In this document: positions 23,419 through 31,805 of the stretch, piece after piece
Position numbering within the stretch: position 1 is the first letter of the stretch
How the letters are laid out: each line of letters opens with the position of its first letter
DNA from: JAPXSY01 sp033812795
GTDB lineage: Bacteria; Verrucomicrobiota; Kiritimatiellia; RFP12; UBA1067
Assembly (NCBI GenBank): GCA_033812795.1
Contig: JAPXSY010000023.1
Coordinates: forward strand, 1 to 44,186
Length of the DNA stretch: 44,186 nt
Reading direction: 5' to 3'
The notes under the pieces: model-generated
Databases searched by the model: none
What the model was told of the DNA's origin: nothing
Seen by the model: only the letters and a program-made list of their open reading frames with translations
Position numbers and translations under genes: made by a program

Positions 23419-24441
23419 TTATTTACCGAAGGGGTTCAGTTTCTTCAGCTTATCGGTCGTGGCTTTGGCTGCGTCCGCCGCGCCTTTGACTGTACCCTCT
23501 GCGGTTTTAACCGCGTCATCCGCCGTACCGGTCGTGCCGGAAGTCGCGCCCTTTGCCGCATCGGTTGCGCCAGAGGTCACGCCCTTCAGTGTGTCGGTCA
23601 CGCCTTTTGCCGCATCGGTCGCGCCGGAGGTCGCGCCTTTCAGTGTATCGGTCACACCTTTCGCTGCATCGGCTGCGCCGGAAGCCGCGCCTTTCAGCGC
23701 ATCAGTCGCGCCTTTCGCCGCACCGCTCACCGCGTCGCCCGCGCCTTTGAGCAGATCTCCAGCCGCGCTGGCCGCGCCGGACACTGCTTTGGAGAGACCG
23801 CCCAACACGCTGTTCATGACCTCGGTTAGGGCTTCAACTGCGGATGCGCCGCCCGACTCCTTGCCGATGTCCCGTACGGTGATGGACGGGAGGGGGAGTG
23901 TGATTCCCTTGCCCAAGGTGAGGCCGGAGGTGAAGGCGACCTGCCCGTTGTTCAGCGTGAACTCCTCAATGATCACTTTCTTGCCGGGTTTCTTTTCGCC
24001 TTCCGGGGCTTTCGCTTTGTCCTTCTCTTCCGCCGAACTCTTCTTGACGTTCGCCATCATGGTGTCGAAGTTCGACTTGCCCTCCTTGCTCTCAAACGAG
24101 ATGGCCGGCGCATCGATCTGAATCTTGCGCACCACGATCGTGTCGCTCAGCAGCGAGCGCATGTTCAGACCGACCTCAACCTTATCCACCGCAAAGGCAT
24201 CCTTGTCGGAATAGCCCTGAGGGTTACCGACCTTGAACCGCAATACCGTGAGGTTGCCGGCCAGTGGGTTGAGTTTGACGTCGCCGAGCGAAACCGGCAC
24301 GCCCAGTGCTTTAGGTCCGCCTACCGAGGCGGCGGTCTTGACGATCGGTCCGATGGTTAGCGGCAGCGTCAGCACGACCACCAACAGCAACGCCACGACT
24401 ACGATCACAAACCACATCAGAATTTTGCCAAGTTTTTTCAT
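23419..24441 (-). CDS. AsmA-like membrane-anchored protein with LEA-like repeat tail
   Basis: A 340-residue protein. ATG 24441 (MKKLGKILMWF) is chosen for its GAGAGAACC site; it starts 45 bp after gnd. Residues 8-30 form a membrane helix. Residues about 32-195 resemble the AsmA/DUF748 opening (GVPVSLGDVKLNPLAGNLTVLRFKVGNPQGY...FAVDKVEVGLNMRSLLSDTIVVRKIQIDAP). Residues about 205-335 form an Ala/Gly/Thr/Lys-rich tail with a clear 18-residue repeat (KGVTDTLKGATSGATDAA, from 243 to 296, then degenerate), similar in composition to LEA-type or apolipoprotein-like amphipathic helices. The protein probably sits in the inner membrane with the tail in the periplasm. Function is unknown; LEA-like segments are linked to desiccation or membrane protection. 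Confidence 0.8.
   Translation of the reverse strand: MKKLGKILMWFVIVVVALLLVVVLTLPLTIGPIVKTAASVGGPKALGVPVSLGDVKLNPLAGNLTVLRFKVGNPQGYSDKDAFAVDKVEVGLNMRSLLSDTIVVRKIQIDAPAISFESKEGKSNFDTMMANVKKSSAEEKDKAKAPEGEKKPGKKVIIEEFTLNNGQVAFTSGLTLGKGITLPLPSITVRDIGKESGGASAVEALTEVMNSVLGGLSKAVSGAASAAGDLLKGAGDAVSGAAKGATDALKGAASGAADAAKGVTDTLKGATSGATDAAKGVTDTLKGVTSGATDAAKGATSGTTGTADDAVKTAEGTVKGAADAAKATTDKLKKLNPFGK
23554..23715 (-). repeat. 54-bp in-frame tandem repeat (18-residue units)
   Basis: Three consecutive 54-bp units code residues 243-260, 261-278 and 279-296 of the preceding protein, with degenerate units on either side. Unit lengths are multiples of three, so copy-number change would keep the frame. Confidence 0.8.
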
Positions 24442-24485
24442 AACGGGTTCTCTCTTTCTCTCTTTTTTCGAACTAAACGGTTGCA

Positions 24486-25952
24486 CTACACGGTGTAAGT
24501 CGAGGCGGCGGTGCTGCCACCGCTCTCAGTCCAGATGTGATGATAGAATTCGCCGCGCGGCTTGTCAACGCGCTCGAAGGTGTGCGCACCGAAATAGTCG
24601 CGCTGCGCCTGCAGCAGGTTCGCCGGCAGGCGGGCGCTGCGGTAGGCGTCGAAGTAGTTGAGCGCGGTACCCATGGCCGGCACCGGGATGCCGAGGTCGA
24701 TAGCCGTCTTGATGACGTTACGCCACGCGCTTTGGGCCTTGGCAACGGTCTTCTTGAAGTAAGGGTCGAGCAGCAGGTTGGCGAGTTGCGGATTGGCGTC
24801 GAAGGCCTCCTTGATCTTGCCGAGGAAGCGGGCACGGATGATGCAGCCCTGACGCCAGACCAGCGCGATCTCGCCGTAGTTGAGATCCCACTTGTACTCT
24901 TCGGCAGCGGCGCGCAGCAACTGGTAGCCCTGTGCGTACGAGCAGATTTTCGAGGCGTAGACCGCCTGCTCAAGCTGCTTGACGAAAAGCTTCTTGTCGA
25001 TGTCAACTTTTGTGGCCGGTCCCCTCAGCAATTTGGACGCCGCGACACGCTCTTCCTTGACGGCGGAGAGACACCGCGCGAAGACGGCTTCAGCGATCTG
25101 CGGGATGGCGACACCCAGATCGAGGCCGGCCTGCGAGGTCCATTTGCCGGTACCCTTCTGACCGGCCGTGTCGAGAATGATGTCGACGATCGGCTTGCCG
25201 GTTTCTTCATCGGTCTGCGAAAGGATGTCGGCCGTGATCTCGATCAGATAGCTGTCGAGGTCGCCAGTGTTCCACTTAGCGAAGACCTTATGCATCTCTT
25301 TGGCGGACATGCCGAGACCGCGCGCCATCAGGTCGTACGCTTCGCAGATGAGTTGCATGTCGCCGTACTCAATGCCGTTGTGCACCATCTTGACGAAGTG
25401 GCCGGCGCCGTCGCTACCGATCCAGGCGCAGCAGGGCGTGCCGTCTTCGACCTTCGCTGCGACATCCTGGAAAATTGCCTTCACGTGAGGCCACGCTTTG
25501 ACATCGCCGCCGGGCATGATGGCCGGGCCCAACAGTGCGCCCTCCTCGCCGCCTGAAACACCGGCGCCAATGAAGCGCAGGCCTTTTTCCGCTAGATAGC
25601 GTGTGCGGCGGATCGTGTCAGGGAAGTGGCTGTTGCCGCCGTCGATGATGATGTCGCCTTTTTCCAGCACGGGCAGCAGCGCTTCGATCGTCTGGTCCAC
25701 GGCCGCTCCGGCTTTGACCATGATCATCACGCGGCGCGGCTTCTTGAGGCTGTCCGCCAGTTCTTGCATCGAGCGGCAGCCGATCAGGCGCTTGTCCGCG
25801 CCGCGGCCGTTGATGAAGGCGTCAACCTTCGCGACCGTGCGGTTGTAGCAGGCCACGGTGTAGCCTTTGCTCTCCATGTTGAGAATGAGGTTCTCGCCCA
25901 TCACCGCGAGGCCGATGAGCCCGATATCCGCTTTGGTTGCTTTCTTTGCCAT
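24486..25952 (-). CDS. gnd: 6-phosphogluconate dehydrogenase, decarboxylating
   Basis: A 488-residue long-form enzyme that oxidises 6-phosphogluconate to ribulose-5-phosphate and CO2 with NAD(P). The Rossmann opening (IGLIGLAVMGENLILNMESKGY), the YNRT cofactor-binding turn and the substrate signature (VKMVHNGIEYGDMQLICE) are visible, as is the helical C-terminal domain with the QAQRDYFGAHTFER end segment. It lies downstream of the larA-like and SDR genes on the same strand, after a 109-bp gap with an AT-rich repeat. In that context 6-phosphogluconate may come from gluconate made by the LarA-type epimerase as well as from the oxidative pentose phosphate route. Confidence 0.97.
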   Translation of the reverse strand: MAKKATKADIGLIGLAVMGENLILNMESKGYTVACYNRTVAKVDAFINGRGADKRLIGCRSMQELADSLKKPRRVMIMVKAGAAVDQTIEALLPVLEKGDIIIDGGNSHFPDTIRRTRYLAEKGLRFIGAGVSGGEEGALLGPAIMPGGDVKAWPHVKAIFQDVAAKVEDGTPCCAWIGSDGAGHFVKMVHNGIEYGDMQLICEAYDLMARGLGMSAKEMHKVFAKWNTGDLDSYLIEITADILSQTDEETGKPIVDIILDTAGQKGTGKWTSQAGLDLGVAIPQIAEAVFARCLSAVKEERVAASKLLRGPATKVDIDKKLFVKQLEQAVYASKICSYAQGYQLLRAAAEEYKWDLNYGEIALVWRQGCIIRARFLGKIKEAFDANPQLANLLLDPYFKKTVAKAQSAWRNVIKTAIDLGIPVPAMGTALNYFDAYRSARLPANLLQAQRDYFGAHTFERVDKPRGEFYHHIWTESGGSTAASTYTV

Positions 25953-25970
25953 GGTTGTTTTCCTTTTTTT

Positions 25971-26050
25971 CGAGGGATTCGAATAAATCGATTGAATCGA
26001 ATAAATCGAGGCTCGAATCCATTGAATCTTTCGATTCCCTCGATTCCTTC
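25971..26050. repeat. AT-rich iterated ATCGA intergenic sequence
   Basis: In a GC-rich window, this gap between the SDR and gnd genes is AT-rich and repeats GAAT/ATCGA words. TCGAATAAATCGA occurs twice, at 25979-25991 and 25997-26009 (18-bp period), and TCGAGGGATTCG near 25970 pairs imperfectly with CGATTCCCTCGA near 26032, which could form a long hairpin in the operon mRNA. Confidence 0.6.
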
Positions 26051-26061
26051 GCTAAAACCCG

Positions 26062-26919
26062 TCACACGCCGCTGTAAGCCGCGAAACCGCCGTCCACCGG
26101 CACCACCACACCGGTCACGAAGCCTGCCGCCGGGTCCGAGACCAGCCACAGCAACGCGCCGATCAGGTCGGACGGATCGCCGAAACGCTCCATCGGCGTG
26201 TGCGCCAGGATTTTCTCGGAGCGCGGGGTCATGCTGCCGTCCGGGTTGGTCAGCAGCGAACGGTTCTGGTCGGTCAGGAAGAAGCCCGGCGCAATCGCGT
26301 TGACGCGGATGCCGGCCTTGGCCATGTGTACCGCCATCCACTGCGTGAAGTTGCTGACCGCCGCCTTGGCCGCACTGTAGGCGGGGATCTTGGTGAGCGG
26401 GCGGAAGGCATTCATTGACGAGATGTTGATGACCACGCCTGAGCGGTCCAGCGCCATCTTCTTGGTGAAAGCCTGGGTCGGCAACAACGTGCCGAGGAAA
26501 TTGAGATTGAAGACAAACTCGATGCCTTTAGGATCCAGATCGTAGAAGGTCACGAAATCGCGGTTCTCCTTCAGCAGGTCGTCAGGGCTCAGGTATTCCA
26601 TCGCCGTGGTGCCCTTGGGGTGGTTGCCGCCCGCGCCGTTGATCAGGATCGAAACTGGGCCGAGATTCTTTTCGATCTCAGCGTTGGCCGCTTCGAGGCT
26701 CTCTTTCTCCAGCGCATTGCAGGCCACGGCTATCGCCTTGCCGCCCGCCGCCGTGATCTCGTCGGCTACGCGCTGCGCGGCCTCAAGCTTAAGGTCCGCC
26801 ACAGCCACCGCCGCGCCGCACTCGGCCAGCGCCTTGGCCATCGCGCTGCACAGCACACCGCCGCCGCCGGTCACCACCGCCACCTTGTTTTTCAAATCAA
26901 CCTTGAATGGAACTGACAT
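26062..26919 (-). CDS. SDR oxidoreductase, probable D-mannonate oxidoreductase (UxuB-like)
   Basis: A 285-residue short-chain dehydrogenase. The nucleotide motif TGGGGVLCSAMAKAL, the INGAGGNHP turn, the catalytic Ser of NISSMNAF and Tyr-x3-Lys of YSAAK are all present. The long insertion with GNHPKGTT and the closing PVDGGFAAYSGV are typical of the SDR group containing Bacillus-type UxuB/YjmF, which interconverts D-fructuronate and D-mannonate with NAD(P)H. The assignment to that substrate rests on family resemblance and on the neighbours (LarA-type epimerase 18 bp upstream, gnd downstream). Another sugar acid is possible. GGAGG lies before the ATG. Confidence 0.82.
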   Translation of the reverse strand: MSVPFKVDLKNKVAVVTGGGGVLCSAMAKALAECGAAVAVADLKLEAAQRVADEITAAGGKAIAVACNALEKESLEAANAEIEKNLGPVSILINGAGGNHPKGTTAMEYLSPDDLLKENRDFVTFYDLDPKGIEFVFNLNFLGTLLPTQAFTKKMALDRSGVVINISSMNAFRPLTKIPAYSAAKAAVSNFTQWMAVHMAKAGIRVNAIAPGFFLTDQNRSLLTNPDGSMTPRSEKILAHTPMERFGDPSDLIGALLWLVSDPAAGFVTGVVVPVDGGFAAYSGV

Positions 26920-26937
26920 GTTTTTCTCCTCCTTATT

Positions 26938-28215
26938 TCACGCTTGAAACCTTTCCCGCACGGACCAAAGCCCGATCGCGGGGTTGCTGATGTAAAAAAT
27001 CTCCTCGCCGTCAGGCATCACGTTGACGCCGTCTTTCAAAGTCTCCGGATTGTAGCGCGCCATCGCCTCTTGGATGTCGGCATACTGGAAGCCGACGCCC
27101 TCGATCTCCGCGCGCGCCAGGTGCCCCGGCGCGTAGGTGATGGTGAAGCGGCCTTCGGAAGAGCCGTGAATCAGGTGCGCTGCCGCGCCCAGATTCTCCT
27201 GCAGGTCGGTATTGGCCTCGACCGCCTCCAACGTCTGCGGCGTACCGAAATAGCCGTACTTGCGGATCAGCGCGTCGATCTGGGCATCCTCGCCGAACTC
27301 TTTCACGCCCGGCGCGAGGATCAGCAGTTCACCGCCGTCGGCCATCGCCATGCGTGTGCGGTAGATCGCCTTGTTGCCCAGCCAGGTGCTCTTGAATTCT
27401 GCGGGGTCAAGGTAGACCACGCATTTTTTGAAGGGCTCCGACATCATCTCGAAGTTGACCTCGAGCGCGAGCGCCGCGGCGCGGTTGAAAACCTCGATAT
27501 CGTCGCCGACATAGAGTCCGCGCACTGCCATGCCGCCGTCGTCGGCGCGTCCCACGACCGTTTGCAGGTACACGATCTGCGGCATCAGGTGGCCGAAGTG
27601 GTCGGAGCCGTAATTGAAGAGTCGGCGCACCGGGGTATCGGCGCGCCCCATCATGCGTTCCATGCCGTAAACCGCGCCCACGAAGTGGCTGCGGTTGATC
27701 GCCACGGAGCCGCCGGTGCCGACGAAAAGGTTTTTGTTGTAGTTGGCCATGCCGACCACCTCGTGCGGCACCACCTGGCCGATTGAGAGGATCAGGTCGA
27801 AGCCCCCTTCGACCAGCAGCCGGTTGACCTGCACCGGCCACTCGAAGTTCAGACGGCCTTCGGTGAGTTCGCTCACGTACTCCGGCGGCACGGTGCCCAG
27901 CGTCACCACGTCGTTGCGCCAGTCGTGGGGTCTGAACAGATGGAGCGGCATGTCGCCGAACATCTCGCGGATCTGCGCTTCGGTCATCGGCGAATGGGTC
28001 CCCAAGGCCGGCATCACGGCGGCCAGCCGGTCGCCGTAATACTCCCACACGTACTGGGTCAGCAGGCCGGCCTGCGAGTGGAACCGGGTGAAGTCCGGCG
28101 GCAGCACCAACACCTTTTGGCGCGGACCCAGGCGGTCAAGGGCCTCAACGAGTCCTTGTTTCAGTCGCGTGCGGTCGAGCGCGCCGGATTTCGAGCCGCA
28201 TTCAAAGTATAGCAT
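26938..28215 (-). CDS. LarA-family nickel-pincer-dependent racemase/epimerase
   Basis: A 425-residue homologue of lactate racemase LarA. ATG 28215 is chosen (GGAAGG site, Leu-Tyr-Phe opening) over a longer ORF. The residues known to matter in Lactobacillus LarA align: PDFTR (38-44), GTHSPM, His97, then PHEVVGMANYNKN with His151 and Lys161 (the NPN-bearing lysine), and His177 (nickel ligand). The 10- and 16-residue spacings equal those of His174-Lys184-His200. The family is now known to include sugar-acid 2-epimerases as well as lactate racemases. Beside a UxuB-like SDR and gnd, a mannonate/gluconate 2-epimerase role is plausible. It needs LarB, LarC and LarE; only larE is in view. Confidence 0.88.
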   Translation of the reverse strand: MLYFECGSKSGALDRTRLKQGLVEALDRLGPRQKVLVLPPDFTRFHSQAGLLTQYVWEYYGDRLAAVMPALGTHSPMTEAQIREMFGDMPLHLFRPHDWRNDVVTLGTVPPEYVSELTEGRLNFEWPVQVNRLLVEGGFDLILSIGQVVPHEVVGMANYNKNLFVGTGGSVAINRSHFVGAVYGMERMMGRADTPVRRLFNYGSDHFGHLMPQIVYLQTVVGRADDGGMAVRGLYVGDDIEVFNRAAALALEVNFEMMSEPFKKCVVYLDPAEFKSTWLGNKAIYRTRMAMADGGELLILAPGVKEFGEDAQIDALIRKYGYFGTPQTLEAVEANTDLQENLGAAAHLIHGSSEGRFTITYAPGHLARAEIEGVGFQYADIQEAMARYNPETLKDGVNVMPDGEEIFYISNPAIGLWSVRERFQA

Positions 28216-28319
28216 GGGGCAAACCTTCCATTGAAAACAGCCGCTCCAGTGTTGCATAATACCGGTGACGAATCAAGCGTGCGCGGTCGGAACGCGGACG
28301 GAAAAGGGCGGAAGCGGGT

Positions 28320-29564
28320 ATGGGACACGACAGTCGGATCAGGCGGTTGGCCACGGCGGCAGGTTGGGTGCTGTCCATGTTTGCAGCGGTCGGGGGGGAG
28401 CCTTACGGGCCGCGTCGCACACGGCTGGCGGCTCCGGCCGGGGCGATCACCTCCCGGGACGGTTCGATCGTGGTGCGCGCTCCGGTTGCGATGGGGTCCT
28501 ACCGCGCCCCGGTATTGGTGTTTGTGGACCGGACGCGCGACGAGCTGGCGCGGGCCACACGGCTCAAGTTGGTGACCCCCTCGTGTCCGTTGGAAATCGT
28601 GATCGGCAACCGCCGTGACGGCGACACGCGGGTGTTGGGGTCGCGCGTGCGGGAGCCCGGGGGCGGTGTGTTCGAGCGGATCGAGCTGCCCGATCCCGAG
28701 GCGGCGGATCTGGGACGATTCCGCCGCGCGATCTCGCTGGCGCTGTTGAGGGCATGGATGGTGGAGGCGGGCGGACGCGAAGGCGTGATGCGCGACGTGC
28801 CGCTCTGGCTGGTCGACGGCGTGGTGCGCCACACCGGCCGGGAGACGCGGCAGCAGGACATTGACCGCACGCTGCTGTTGTGGTCGCGGGCCTGCCTGCC
28901 TCCGGCGGCGGCGCTGTTTGCGATGGAGAGTGTCGCCGCATCGCGCGAACCGGCTGTGGCGGCGGTGCTGGCGAGTTGGCTGCTCGAGCGGCGTCCGGAT
29001 GGCCTGCCCTTTGAGAAGTTGTTGTGCGCGGCGGCAGAGGGACAGGAGTGGAGGCCTGATGCGGTGGCGCGGATTCTGACCGGAACAGAGGACCCTCTTG
29101 CTTTCGACGCCGCGTTGGACCTCTGGTTCACGGCCTTGGGGCGCACGGTAGTCAAGCCCGGGCTTACGAGTTCAGGCATTGTTCGGCGGTTCCGGTCGCG
29201 CTTATTGCTCTACCCCGCGTTTTATGGTACAACTTGGGGTTATGAACGGCCTTACCTGACTTTTCGTGAGGCGGCGATGCGTTCCGCTGAGCCGGAGGTT
29301 CAGCGCCGCGCCGCAGTTCAGGCCCGTCTGATTGAGATGGCTGCCGTTGGTCGGGATGGTATGCTTCTTGCTGTTTCGGAGGCGTATGCCTCTTTTCTTC
29401 AAGGAGTGTGTTCTGGTGAGGCGCAGGGCGAACTCTTGAGGCGATTGATGGAGGCGGAGGGGATGCGCAGAGAGTTGGAACTCCGGACCGCGCGCGGAAT
29501 GGTTTTGCAGCGCGCGGACGCCGGACGGGCTACGGGAGCAGGGCCGCGGAGAGTGCGCGAATAA
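28320..29564 (+). CDS. Exported hypothetical protein
   Basis: A 414-residue protein with a probable signal peptide (about 1-27). Its helical middle contains RDVPLWLVDGVVRHTGRE (about 160-177), a spacing that recalls the region after the HExxH motif in peptidase MA-like gluzincins ('P.WL.EG'), but no HExxH is present. If related, it would be catalytically dead. The C-terminal half is helical and Arg-rich. It starts 104 bp from the divergent larA-like gene and ends 14 bp before argH on the same strand. No function is assigned. Confidence 0.65.
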   Translation: MGHDSRIRRLATAAGWVLSMFAAVGGEPYGPRRTRLAAPAGAITSRDGSIVVRAPVAMGSYRAPVLVFVDRTRDELARATRLKLVTPSCPLEIVIGNRRDGDTRVLGSRVREPGGGVFERIELPDPEAADLGRFRRAISLALLRAWMVEAGGREGVMRDVPLWLVDGVVRHTGRETRQQDIDRTLLLWSRACLPPAAALFAMESVAASREPAVAAVLASWLLERRPDGLPFEKLLCAAAEGQEWRPDAVARILTGTEDPLAFDAALDLWFTALGRTVVKPGLTSSGIVRRFRSRLLLYPAFYGTTWGYERPYLTFREAAMRSAEPEVQRRAAVQARLIEMAAVGRDGMLLAVSEAYASFLQGVCSGEAQGELLRRLMEAEGMRRELELRTARGMVLQRADAGRATGAGPRRVRE

Positions 29565-29578
29565 AGGTGTTGCGGCAC

Positions 29579-30970
29579 ATGAAAAAAGAGACGGCAAGCC
29601 AGAAGACGATTGTGGGCAAGATACATCCTGACGTTTTAGCGTTCACGGTCGGGAAGGATCCGGTGCTGGATCTCGATCTGGCGGTATGGGACTGTTTGGG
29701 CACGGCGGCGCACGTCACCATGCTTTCCCGGATGCGCGTTCGTCCCGCCGTGTTGGGGACAGCGGAACGTAATCGGGTGATAGCGGCTCTGGCGGAAGTG
29801 ATCCGCGAAATCCGGGCCGGCGAGTTCCGTATCACGCAGGCGGATCAGGATGTTCATCTGGCTGTCGAGCGCCGTCTCACTGAGCGTTTAGGCGAATTGG
29901 GGCGCAAGATCCACACGGGGCGGAGCCGCAACGATCAAGTGGCGGTGGATATCCGGCTGCATGTGCGCGACCAGTTGTTGGGGCTGACGGAAGAGGTTGC
30001 GGAAGTGGCGGGGGAGTTGATCCGTTTCGGTTGCCGTCATGCGAAGGTCCCGATGGTGGGGCGGACCCACATGCAGCCTGCGATGCCCAGTTCGGTGGGG
30101 CTCTGGGCCACGGCTTATGCCGAGACCCTGTTGGATGATCTGCTGATGGTCGAGGCCGCCTACACGTACAATGACCGCTGTCCGCTGGGCTCGGCCGCAG
30201 GGTATGGGGTGCCGTTGCCGGTGGATCGCGAACTCACCGCGCGGTTGCTGGGCTTTTCGGCGCCGCACCACAATGTCTTTCACGCCAGCAACGCGCGCGG
30301 CAAGAACGAGGCGGTTTTGCTGGCGGCATGCGGCCAGTTGATGCTTTCGCTCTCCCGGATGGCGGAGGATCTGATCCTCTTCTCCATGCCGGAGTTCGGT
30401 TATTTCACGTTGCCGCCGGAACTCTGCACGGGCAGCAGCATCATGCCGCAGAAGAACAATCCGGATGTGCTGGAACTGATCCGCGCCAAGGCGGCGGTGG
30501 TGCTCGGATACGGCAGTGCGGCGAACATGATTCTGAAGGCGTTGCCGGGCGGCTACAACCGTGATTTGCAGGAGACCAAGGCGTTGTACATGGAGGGGTT
30601 GACGGTCACACGCGCCGCGTTGCGCATCATGCGGCTGATGGTGGGTACGCTGACGGTTCGTCCCGAGCGGTTGCGCGCGGGGTTCACGCCAGACGTGTTC
30701 GCGACCGACCGCGCGTTGGAACTGGTGGCGGGCGGCATGCCGTTCCGCGACGCGTATCAGCATGTCCGGTCCCATCTGGAAACGTTGCAGGAAGCGGATC
30801 CGGACCGGGCGTTGGCGGCGAAGACGCATCTGGGAGCCACGGCGGGACTGGATTTTGGCGGATACCGTGCGCGTGTGCGCGATGTGCGGCGTTGGGTGCG
30901 TGTGCGGCGCACGCGGCTACGGGCGATCTTCAGTGCCCTGTTGGGCGGCGCGGCGGACGCGCTCGGATGA
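29579..30970 (+). CDS. argH: Argininosuccinate lyase
   Basis: Catalyses the last step of arginine synthesis, splitting argininosuccinate into arginine and fumarate. The 463-residue protein shows the fumarase/aspartase-superfamily signature GSSIMPQKNNPD, the substrate motifs TGRSRNDQVAVD and GRTHMQPA and the conserved LGSAAGYG. ATG 29579 (AAAGGTG site) is preferred to GTG 29567. It is followed by the ExbB-like gene after 46 bp, so might share a transcript, though the functions are unrelated. argG is not in the window. Confidence 0.96.
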   Translation: MKKETASQKTIVGKIHPDVLAFTVGKDPVLDLDLAVWDCLGTAAHVTMLSRMRVRPAVLGTAERNRVIAALAEVIREIRAGEFRITQADQDVHLAVERRLTERLGELGRKIHTGRSRNDQVAVDIRLHVRDQLLGLTEEVAEVAGELIRFGCRHAKVPMVGRTHMQPAMPSSVGLWATAYAETLLDDLLMVEAAYTYNDRCPLGSAAGYGVPLPVDRELTARLLGFSAPHHNVFHASNARGKNEAVLLAACGQLMLSLSRMAEDLILFSMPEFGYFTLPPELCTGSSIMPQKNNPDVLELIRAKAAVVLGYGSAANMILKALPGGYNRDLQETKALYMEGLTVTRAALRIMRLMVGTLTVRPERLRAGFTPDVFATDRALELVAGGMPFRDAYQHVRSHLETLQEADPDRALAAKTHLGATAGLDFGGYRARVRDVRRWVRVRRTRLRAIFSALLGGAADALG

Positions 30971-31016
30971 TGTGCCGGAATCGGAAGATCCGGTGTGGGA
31001 TGAAACAGGAGAAGGG

Positions 31017-31799
31017 ATGGGTAGGATGGTGAACAGAAAAACGGTCACGGGGGTTTTGGCCTTCACGGGGTCGCTGGCGTGCGCGTGGGCGCAAGAGGCG
31101 GCGGAAAGCGCGGCGGCTGTTCCGGCCCTGATCAACGGATACGGGATGTCGCTGAAACAGGCGTGGGAATATGGCGGATGGGTCATGTGGGTGCTGGCCG
31201 CGATTTCGGTCTTCGCGCTGGCCATGGTGTTCTACTTCATGACCGTGTTGCGTTCCGGGGCGATCACGCCGCGCGAACTGCTCATCGATCTGGTGGCGCG
31301 GGTGCGCGCCAACGATCTGACGGAGGTGCGCCGTTTATGCGATCGTCATCCCTGTCCGCTCGCGTCGGTGGTGTTGGCGGTTCTGGACTGTCTGCGCAAT
31401 GTGCCGCAGTGCGATGTTGCGCTGCTCCGGAGCACGGCCGAGGCCGAGGGTGCGCGTCAGGCTGACGCGATTCAGGGGCAGACGGAATTCCTGTTGGATG
31501 TGGCCACGATCGCGCCGTTGCTCGGCCTGCTCGGAACGGTGCTCGGTATGCTCACGGCTTTCGGCTCGGTCGCGAGCGACATCGCGAGCGCCAAGCCGGT
31601 AGTATTGGCGGCCGGCGTGTCGCAGGCGATCGTGACAACAGTCTTCGGGTTGATCGTCGCCATTCCTTGTATGGTGTTTTACGCTTGGTTCCGGCGGCGG
31701 GCGAGCCGCCAGATCGCCAACCTCGAGGCGGCGTCGTCCGAGGTGCTGACCGCCCTCATCGGCATGGGGATGAAAGCCCCGTTTACGGGACAGGATTGA
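31017..31799 (+). CDS. ExbB/TolQ/MotA-family proton-channel protein
   Basis: A 260-residue inner-membrane protein. ATG 31017 is chosen because an AGGAG site lies 5 bp upstream. A signal-like N-terminus (about 8-26) is followed by three membrane segments: about 52-74 (VMWVLAAISVFALAMVFYFM), about 162-185 (IAPLLGLLGTVLGMLTAF) and about 200-225. The last two carry the conserved small-residue core that forms the channel with ExbD/TolR. It uses proton motive force to drive a TonB/TolA-type partner. It heads a four-gene operon (ExbB, ExbD, TPR, VWA) with a 6-bp gap to the next gene and 4-bp overlaps thereafter. The partner is probably the VWA protein. Confidence 0.93.
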   Translation: MGRMVNRKTVTGVLAFTGSLACAWAQEAAESAAAVPALINGYGMSLKQAWEYGGWVMWVLAAISVFALAMVFYFMTVLRSGAITPRELLIDLVARVRANDLTEVRRLCDRHPCPLASVVLAVLDCLRNVPQCDVALLRSTAEAEGARQADAIQGQTEFLLDVATIAPLLGLLGTVLGMLTAFGSVASDIASAKPVVLAAGVSQAIVTTVFGLIVAIPCMVFYAWFRRRASRQIANLEAASSEVLTALIGMGMKAPFTGQD

Positions 31800-31805
31800 C
31801 AAGGC

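Noticed and set aside
24486..28215. LarA homologue as a plain lactate racemase
   Set aside because: No lactate dehydrogenase or lactate transporter is nearby; the SDR and gnd neighbours fit sugar acids better. It is not ruled out.
29567..29578. GTG start four codons upstream for argH
   Set aside because: ATG 29579 is better spaced from AAAGGTG, and the extra four codons add nothing conserved.
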